This document shows, in pieces, positions 56,301 through 64,000 of a stretch of DNA of 64,000 bases. The first letter of the stretch is position 1. Every line of letters begins with the position of its first letter. A model generated the notes under the pieces. The model searched no databases. It was not told where the DNA came from and saw nothing but the letters and a program-made list of their open reading frames with translations. Origin of the DNA: Rhytidiadelphus loreus (taxonomy: Eukaryota > Streptophyta > Bryopsida > Hypnales > Hylocomiaceae); the NCBI GenBank assembly GCA_947034895.1, contig OX344763.1:23731001-23795000 (forward strand), read 5' to 3'. A program made the position numbers and the translations under genes.

Positions 56301-57844
56301 CACTACAAGAAAAACATGGTATAAATGACTGCAAAGAATGACTGCATAGAAGTCATTGTGGACAAAGATGACTGCACTGTGACTTTGGCCTCTAAAGTCA
56401 TAGTAGACTAGTCATTTTTATAAGTGACTGCCATAGTATTATCACCATCCATTGTGAGCTTGGATGGGGTTTTGGATGAAACTTCCAAAGTGGTAAAGAG
56501 GAAATGATTCCTATGTTGCCACGTGGCCAGTCATTCTGAAGTCATCCCGTAGTCACAAATGACTCCTTTTTTTAATCCTTTTCTAAAATCTAGGATTATA
56601 TTTTGAAATCTAGGAAATTTGAATATTATTTTTTGAAATCTAGGATTATATTCTAAAATCTAGGAAATGTGAATATTATTTTTTGAAATCTAAGATTATA
56701 TTCTAAATCTAGGAAATGTGAATATTTTTCTTTTGAAATCTAGGATTGTATTCTAAAATCTAGGAAATGTGAATATTATTTTTTGAAATCTAAGATTATA
56801 TTCTAAAATCTAGGAAATTTAAATATTTTTCTTCTAAAATCTAGGAAATGTGAATATTATTTTCTAAAATCTAGGAAATGTGAATATTATTTTCAAGTTG
56901 TGGTGAAATGTGCAAAATGAGTACACCATATACCTAACACCATACATCATATACAAATACATGATTCATACATCATACACCATATACATGATTCATACAT
57001 CATATACCATATACAAATACATAATACACAATATACTATATTTTGCATATGTGTCAAATGGATTTTCAAGCCATTTAGTGTGTGAATACAAAGAGTTCAA
57101 ATAACAAGCCTTTTATACAAGTGGGGTGGTAGGAAGCAAGACAAATCATGTGGGATTTGTAAAATGTTGATGCAATAGTAGAGTAGTGATGTAGAAGTCA
57201 TTACGTAGTCCCGTTAGTTCTATAAAAATTAGAACCAAAAATTATTTTTCTATCTCTTAGAGGTGCTAAATGTCATCTAAATTTTAGTGTTTGGCCTTTG
57301 CATTGTCAATCGAACTTTATTTTTTTAGTTTGTTTTGAAAAAAGCATTAGTAAATAGAGAAAAAAATCAAAAGAAAAATAAGTCTCCAAGAGTGCATCAT
57401 TTTAACCCCTATAGGAGCAAGGCCTTTTTTCTACCAAAGAAACACTGAAAACTGTCATTTCTGTAGCAAAGAGTAAAAAAGAATTTAAAATGTTTTTCTT
57501 TGACATCTAATTGTAGGATCTTACACCAAACTAGTATTAAAAAGTGTGGAAAAAATTTCAGAATTTTTGATCGCATAGATTGCAAGATGTTTGCATTTAA
57601 AGTGGAAAAAACAAGTTTTTCAACACATTGCGGGACTAGACAGTACGTTCTGGATGTAAAAATGTGGATGAAGACTCCCTGCCGCTAAGTCGTCATCCTG
57701 TAGTCGCGAATGTGACTCTGAATTGACTCTAACGATGACAACCCCAAACCCTTGGTGCAATTAGGGAACACAAGTCATATTCAAGTCGTTCTGGACAAGC
57801 AGTCATTCTTCTATGGTTACATTTACCTCCATTTCCTTGTAGTG
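56301..57844. mobile_element. Non-autonomous CACTA (En/Spm-type) transposon, 1544 bp
   Basis: The left end is CACTACAAGAAAAACATGG and the right end, as complement, is CACTACAAGGAAATGG. CACTACAAGAAAA is the classic terminus of plant CACTA elements. Flanks show a 3-bp direct repeat ATT (56298-56300 and 57845-57847). Subterminal GACTGC and AAGTCATT motifs recur in both orientations near both ends, as expected for transposase binding sites. No transposase frame is present. The interior holds the tandem repeats listed separately and one solitary TTAA-family end at 57412. Confidence 0.88.
56590..57030. repeat. Tandem repeats inside the CACTA element
   Basis: At 56590-56900 a ~57-bp unit built from GAAATCTAGGATTATATTCT and AAAATCTAGGAAATGTGAAT is repeated with variation about five times. 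At 56920-57030 a second array of CATACACCATATACATGATT-like units follows. Both are noncoding; the short frame at 56910-57104 is a by-product. Confidence 0.9.
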
Positions 57845-57847
57845 ATT

Positions 57848-58369
57848 GTAAGATGCAACTTACAAAAATTATTTAATGATGATTCTCAAACAATAGGTGT
57901 AGAATATGACCTATAAATCATATCCATTTAGTTAGATCAACTAGTTTACAAACTAATATTTGTCAATAAAATTTGAAGCCCAAAAATTTAAAATTCTTTC
58001 TAAAATCGATTGTAGATTGGATATTTGTGATATCCTTGAGAGTTTCTTCCTTTAAGTTCAAAACTTCAAATTCTAATTGTAGTAATCTTTGAAGATTTTG
58101 ATTTACTTTTTTTTATTCAAGTATCTCGTGAAGGGTCATTTTTTGAGGTCAAAGCTACCAATCTCCTTTGGATTATAGACTATTTGTAAAGCAAAGTCAT
58201 TAAAATCTATACCATACAAATATTAAAGAATTAACACAAAAATCTTCGAGATAATTGATGGATGGAAAATTGCATTTTTGTGTGTTTGGGATGCATTTGC
58301 GTTCATCCATTGTTCAAAATTTGAACATTTGGTTTTTTAAGGGGTTAATGTCTTTAAAATATATGATCA
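57848..58369. other. AT-rich gene-free stretch
   Basis: Nothing that I can support as a feature. A GGGGTTAA motif near 58345 may be another lone end of the TTAA-bounded family. Confidence 0.4.
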
Positions 58370-59600
58370 TGCCAAAGGATATTGGCATGTCTTCACGGGT
58401 CAAAATACATAGGTGATATATGGGTCTTTATGAAAACAATGGACATGTCTTTATAGATTAAAATGAAAGAGGTGATATTTTTACATGTCAAATGCAATGC
58501 AACATAGTAGGAATATAGGTGACACCCTTTACGTATTCAAAGGATTTAGGCCAAAAAGATGAAGGCGATACCATTAACCTATTCAAAAGATACAAGTTGA
58601 AGCAATATAGGTGGTATTTTCTCTTGTTCAAAGTATATAGGTCAAAATGACCATGGGTGACACTTTTTTGTGTTTAAAAAATATAGAATGAAGTGACATA
58701 TATATATATATATAGGTGATACCATTACTTGTCTAAAAGATACAAGTTGAAGCAATATAAGTGGTACTTTGACATGTTCAAAGTATGTCGGTTGAAATGA
58801 TGATAGGTGACATTTTTATGTGTTCAAAAAATACGTGCTGAAATGATATGAGTGGTACTAGCTTTATGTGTCTAAGGAGGCATGGACATGATTGATGTTT
58901 TTACATCTTCAAGGATAAGTAGATGTGTCTCCTAGAGGATATTGACATAACTACATTGAAATTATAAGGTAAACATACCTATTACCAAGGGCATTTATTA
59001 CCTAAATATTTTGGAAAAGTTGTTTGTAAACTCACATATTTTCCAAAGATTGAACAATTAAATAGAAACCATTTGCAAGTAGAATCAAGCTATTATGGCA
59101 TGAAATAATTTTTCTATGATTTTTCAAAGTTTGTTGGAACTAACATAGGTTCATGTTAACCACATGCTAACATGTCCTTTCCAAAAGATCAATGCCTAGT
59201 TGCTAAAGGCTTGCTAAGGCTATGGTAATGAAAATATCTTACACGTGACTCCATTTAGGTGGCTTATGGAATTAGACATGCTCACCTCAGATGACACTTT
59301 TATATATTCAAAGAAGGCATGTAGAAATGATATGAGTGATGCTTTTCTATCTCCAAAAGAATATTGATATGAATATCCATTACCTAGGGGATATTAACAT
59401 GTTTGGTGCTACATCTCAAAGAAGATAGAGACATGAATGATGTTTTTACCTCTTGTAGAGGATATTGATGTACATTTATTCTTTATAATGACATGATTGA
59501 GTGATATATGTAAGTCTTCATGAAGATATAGACATAAATTTATGCATTACAAAGATTTGAGTGATACCATTACGTTTCAAAATTTCAAAATATATAATTA
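58370..59600. repeat. Degenerate tandem array (~50-bp unit, ~150-bp higher period)
   Basis: The phrases ATAGGTGATACC/ATAGGTGACA, TTCAAAGTATATAGG and GTTGAAATGAT recur about every 50 bp. At 58560-58710 and 58711-58860 a triple unit repeats as a block: GGTGATACCATTA, AAAAGATACAAGTTGAAGCA, GTGGTA, TGTTCAAAGTAT, GTGACA. Units decay toward 59600. Noncoding. Confidence 0.75.
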
Positions 59601-59983
59601 AAACGGAATGATCAACAAAGACAAAAGGAAAAGAGATGATTTCAATTGTGGTATAATTTGAAGAATATACAACTTGTTCAACAATGGCATAATGTTGTAG
59701 GGATAGTATTGACTAATCATTGAACTTGGTCTTGATCATTATAGCTATTCTATTTCTACAATAAGATTCCAGATGACCAAAAATATTATTTTAAAATATT
59801 GTTACTTCTAATTTAGCCTAAATTTGAATGCTTTTGGAATACATTTTTGAAAATTTATGACTTGAAGCAATTATTTTTCAAAGAAAAATGTGATTATATG
59901 ATTATATTGCAATAATTGTTGCTAAAAGTAATGTAGACCAAATAAATCAAAGTTGAAACATTCCAACATTTTTGCCAATTTTT

Positions 59984-60630
59984 TTAACCCCTAAATGCCC
60001 AAGGTCTATTTTGAGATTCTTGGAAATTGTTCTAAATTGAACAAAATGCCAACATTTTGATAAGTTGTATCAATTTTAAATTGTAACCATACAAATTCAA
60101 ACTAGACATGTTAGAGATCTCATAGGAAAAGAAAACACAACAATATCACTTATGGAGTGAAAGATTATGATGTTTGACCATGAGGGTGTTAGACTGCAAA
60201 AGTGATGTGAAGTCTTTCAATCTTCTTTTCACAAGTCAAATCTAAAAAGTTGGTGACCAAAAACATATGAGGTTAAAGGGCCGAACATGTATAACCCCAA
60301 TCAATTTATGGCTTCTCAAAATCTGCTCTATAATTATTTAAATGAATTTTGAATGTGATTTTTTTTCCAAGATCTAGTATTTAAAGCTCATTTCCAAGAG
60401 CTCTCAACACTATCAGAAGTCAAGATTGCAATGGATATTCTTGCACAAAATCTTGAATAGAAAGATCACCATCATTTATTTTCAAGATCAGATTTTGGAT
60501 GTTAAAACTAGACTTCAAGAAGAACTTTTCAAAAATATAAATTACTAAAAATAACAACTTGGTTAGGTTTTATTTAACTTCAAGGTTTTGCAAAGAGTAG
60601 ATTTGGATACCTCAGACATTTAGGAGTTAA
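59984..60630. mobile_element. TTAA-bounded repeat element, copy C
   Basis: TTAA lies at 59984-59987 and 60627-60630. Inner ends are CCCCTAAATGCCCAAGG (left) and CTCCTAAATGTCTGAGG (right, complement), matching at 13 of 17 positions. The left end also matches the left end of copy A (CTCCGAAAGGCCCAAGG). The interior is AT-rich and noncoding. Confidence 0.6.
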
Positions 60631-61886
60631 TATATCTATTTAAACTTATTTACAAAAATTTAAAATCTGAATTTAACCATCAAGTTTAGAGGAAAGGCGA
60701 GGCAAAATTCAATATAAAATGACCATTTTTGAAAAGCTAACCACTCAAGGATTAGATGATCAAAATTTGAACAACTAATGAACACAAACACATTTTCAAC
60801 ACACAAAGGGGTGATTCCACAAAACACTTGCTCATTTTATTGCATTTGGAGCCTTTTTCATAGTACTATGAGCTTTTCAAAAAATATTTAAAAATAAAAT
60901 AAAATATGGATGATTAGTAAAACACTAAAAATATCATATCACCAAAATTTGAGACCTAAAAAAATTAGGTGAAAATTTATTCGCAAAATAGATTGACAAT
61001 GTTTTTCAAGAAAATAAACACTTTTATCTTTAAATTATTAGAAAATAGTAAAAAAAATCCAAAAAGAAATTGCTCTTACTTCAGAACTTTATGAAGATAA
61101 GATTATACTAGAAACATGATGAAAAAGTTTTTTCAAGTACCTAAAAATTTGCATCCAAAAGAGCCTTCTTTGCATCCATATGTAGGATTTGAAATTTGCT
61201 ATTTTTAATTGATCCTTGCACTGTAGTCATATGCCTATTATGCATTCCTAAAAGCTCACCTTTGTAATGATAATGTTGGGTACTCAATAGTCTTTCAAAC
61301 CATGAAAACTCAAAGTGTGACATATGAGCAAAATTGCTTTTTAAACATAAAAAGATTTTCTTAAATCTTCAAAAATATTTGCTAAAAGAAAAGAGGTTCT
61401 ATTCATCTTCATTTTAAATTTCAGATCCATTGGCTTGATACTTCAAAATTTATGGTGGAAGACCAATGATTGATGACCAACGTGTGATGTCCAAATAGTA
61501 TGAGTATTTTTTGAAATTACGCAAAAATGAAATTTTTTCATCTATAATTTTCTTTTGCAATTTATTGTGTTAGTTCTTCAACAATTGTACAATAGACATA
61601 GACTTTGTTTTGCAAATGGTCTATAATTCAAAGGATACTACTAGGTTTAACCTCAAAAAATAATTTTCTTGATTTAAAAATTGACCCTTCAAAAATGACT
61701 TGAACAAAAAGTAAAATAAAAATCTTCAAAAATCATTATGATTTAAACTTAACATTTTAAACTTAAGGAAAAAAATCTTGTGAAAATCACAAATATTCAA
61801 TTTTTGGCTTCAAATTTTATAAAAAAAAATATTGGTTAGTGTATTAGTTGATTTAATTCTACAAATGTGATCTATGGAAGTCATTG
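60631..61886. other. AT-rich gene-free stretch
   Basis: Nothing that I can support as a feature. Confidence 0.5.
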
Positions 61887-62696
61887 TTAACCCCTAACTG
61901 CCTCATCGACCATATATGGTCGATCTGAAATTTCAGGCTCATTTTGAAGTGGGCAGTTAAATTCGTTTGCCCGTTTAAAAAAATTTGGGGGGCAGTTTTT
62001 AGGGTTAACTATTCAAAACTTTCATTTTTCAGTGAAAAAGGTACATATTTGAGTGTTGAGAGGTCTCCAAAGCCATTTATGTCCGTTAGTGGAAGAGTAA
62101 AGCTTGCTAATTTTACTTCATTTTTCAACTTTGAGCAATTTCATTTGATTTGAGATCTAAAAGCTTCCACTTATTCATTTGCTTTGAAAATGGTCCCAAT
62201 CGAAAGAGTAAAGTGTTTTCATGAATTTCACCATTGAAAATTTAAACAAGAAATTGCTGATTTGGAGTTATTTGTGAATTATAATTATTAAAAGAATTGC
62301 ATCTCAACAATTGCAAGGTGGATTGTGTAATGAGTTTAATAGCTTTTCAAGTGATATTAAGTTTTTTGAAAGGGTATTTTAGTGTGCTAACACAATTTGT
62401 AGTTGTTCATGTCACTTCTAATCCCAAAAAGCTTTTATGTGCAAATTTCTGAAACATTGTGGAGAGGGACAACATATTAAAAATAGGAAATGTACATTTC
62501 TCTTATTATAATCTCACAACTCTTATGGAATTTTGCACTCAAAATTGGTGTACATACTAATGAGAAAGCTCTTTAAACATCCATACGGTTAGATTTTGAA
62601 AAAAAATCATTTTGTTTCAATGGAGATAACTGTAAGCCCATGTTCTTTTTTCATGGGAAAAACACACTTAGAAAGGCTTAGGCACTTAGGGGTTAA
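61887..62696. mobile_element. TTAA-bounded repeat element, copy D
   Basis: TTAA lies at 61887-61890 and 62693-62696. Inner ends are CCCCTAACTGCCTCATCG (left) and CCCCTAAGTGCCTAAGCC (right, complement), matching at 14 of 18. A short palindrome CGACCATATATGGTCG sits just inside the left end. The interior is AT-rich, with one 69-codon frame (61944-62153) of no recognisable family. Confidence 0.6.
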
Positions 62697-64000
62697 ATGA
62701 AAGGAAGAGGTTGTACCTTTGTCCACACTTTGCATTATGATGTTGGAGACAATTTAGATCTAGTTCAAGCGCCATAATCAAAACAAGTCTTGAATGGTAA
62801 TTCATTGATTTCATTCTTGATGAATTTAAGGCATTATTGAATGTATCTACTATTGTCTTCTCCAAGAAGTCCTTGACCCCTTAGGAAAAATGTCAACCCC
62901 ATGTCTGAATCATTGAGTAGACCTCCTTTTATCATAGTCACCAACATATTTAAAAAATATATTTTGAATATATCCAAAATATTCTTTAAGCAAATATTTG
63001 AAGGGCATTTCTATTATATTTGACAAGTGTTTAATAAAAAATGGACTCTAAACATCCAATATAACATCAAGTTGGAAAAAAGGTCAAATAAGGTGAATCT
63101 ATTAAAATCATCTCCCATTACTCAGGTTAATTCAATTAGCAAGACATGCAATAATAACAATAAATTGCACTAATTTAGATAATTATTTGAGTCTTTGAAA
63201 TATAGTAATATAGAAGTTAAAAACGTTTTAGATGAATCTAATATAAATGGCCAATAATATTTTTGTACTATTAATTATTGTGTGATTGTCATCCAACTTT
63301 TATTTATATGTATTCAACTTACATCTACCTTCATCCAACACTTATTTGACTTTCATACAAATTTCACATGAATATTGTCCAATGATTCACATAATTAGAC
63401 AATATTCATCCAACTAGAGAAAGGGTGTCACACCATTCAAGTTCTTGCACCAAATAATTGAACCAACTCCTAAAATTCTATAACCACATTTTCCCCAATG
63501 AACACTTCAAAATTGCCATTTCTAGTGCAATCAACTAAAAAACAAAACATAGTACATTTTATTTTCAACTAATATATATGAGTTAGAAATTTTTATGAAA
63601 TGTTGGCATCATGGGTTGAAAGATTGTAAGGTTTGAAGAAGAGATCAAAGTTTTGTATTGGCTTCTTTGAGTAAATTATGAGTTGCTTTGGTATCTAATA
63701 TTTTTTTTGATGCCCACATTAAGAGTTTGGTCATTACCATAGTTTTAGGGCATGTTGTGAGGAAAACAATTCTAAAACAAACTTCTTAAAGAAAAACTTA
63801 TAGAGGAAATAAAATTCAAGAAAAGTCTTTTAGATTTAGCATCAATTGAATCTTTATTTATCTAAAATAATTAAATACTTAGTAGGAATTTGGCAAAAGA
63901 AGTAATAATTTGGGCTCAATGAATCCAACTTTGGAATCAATTTTCTTAAACATAAGGTAATTAACTCTAAATGTGATTTGTTTCTATAATAAGCCCCAAC
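62697..64000. other. AT-rich gene-free stretch to the window end
   Basis: No gene. Text resembling the interior of the TTAA-bounded family (AAATTGCCATTTCTAGT and a following TTTTATGAAATGTTGGCAT) appears at about 63510-63610, so another copy may lie here with unclear ends. Confidence 0.4.

Overview
The window is nuclear DNA of a land plant. The evidence is spliced genes with GT-AG introns, a chloroplast-type targeting peptide, plant-specific families (a B-box/CCT regulator, a CAND-type 7TM protein, an F-box protein), TTTAGGG-type telomere motifs and plant transposon termini. Long AT-rich intergenic stretches with many small DNA transposons and an intronless 7TM gene would fit a bryophyte or another non-seed plant, but that placement is only an inference.

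Layout. 1-95 holds the start of a minus-strand gene that leaves the window. 2380-4148 is a four-exon plastid HMA-fold gene. 4149-8984 is gene-free and carries a DNA element with long terminal inverted repeats. 8985-12272 and 19068-22410 are the arms of a large inverted duplication. Each arm has one intronless seven-transmembrane (CAND/GOST-type) gene, one tRNA-Gly(UCC) and a relic of a divergent reading frame. The 6.8 kb spacer holds a PIF-type MITE, a TTAA-bounded element, an intronless F-box gene, tandem repeats and a small CACTAAAAAGG-ended element. 22411-24946 is AT-rich with a 119-bp tandem repeat. 24947-32698 is a near full-length L1-type LINE bounded by a 14-bp target-site duplication; its frames are broken mostly by TAG codons. 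32699-35803 is empty.

35804-41400 is a 12-exon minus-strand CSTF64 gene (pre-mRNA 3'-end processing), for which I could join all exons in phase to 552 residues. 41401-48016 is repeat-rich: a second TTAA-bounded element and a satellite-like array with a four-unit higher-order period. 48017-51571 is a 7-exon minus-strand CONSTANS-like (COL9-type B-box/CCT) gene of 535 residues, preceded by a GC-rich leader with internal duplications. From about 53730 to 64000 I see no gene, but a complete non-autonomous CACTA element, a degenerate repeat array and two more TTAA-bounded elements.

The genes are unrelated housekeeping and regulatory loci and form no pathway together. The notable biology lies in the genome dynamics: the inverted duplication with uneven divergence, the TTAA-bounded repeat family, the TAG-dominated decay of the LINE, and the higher-order satellite.
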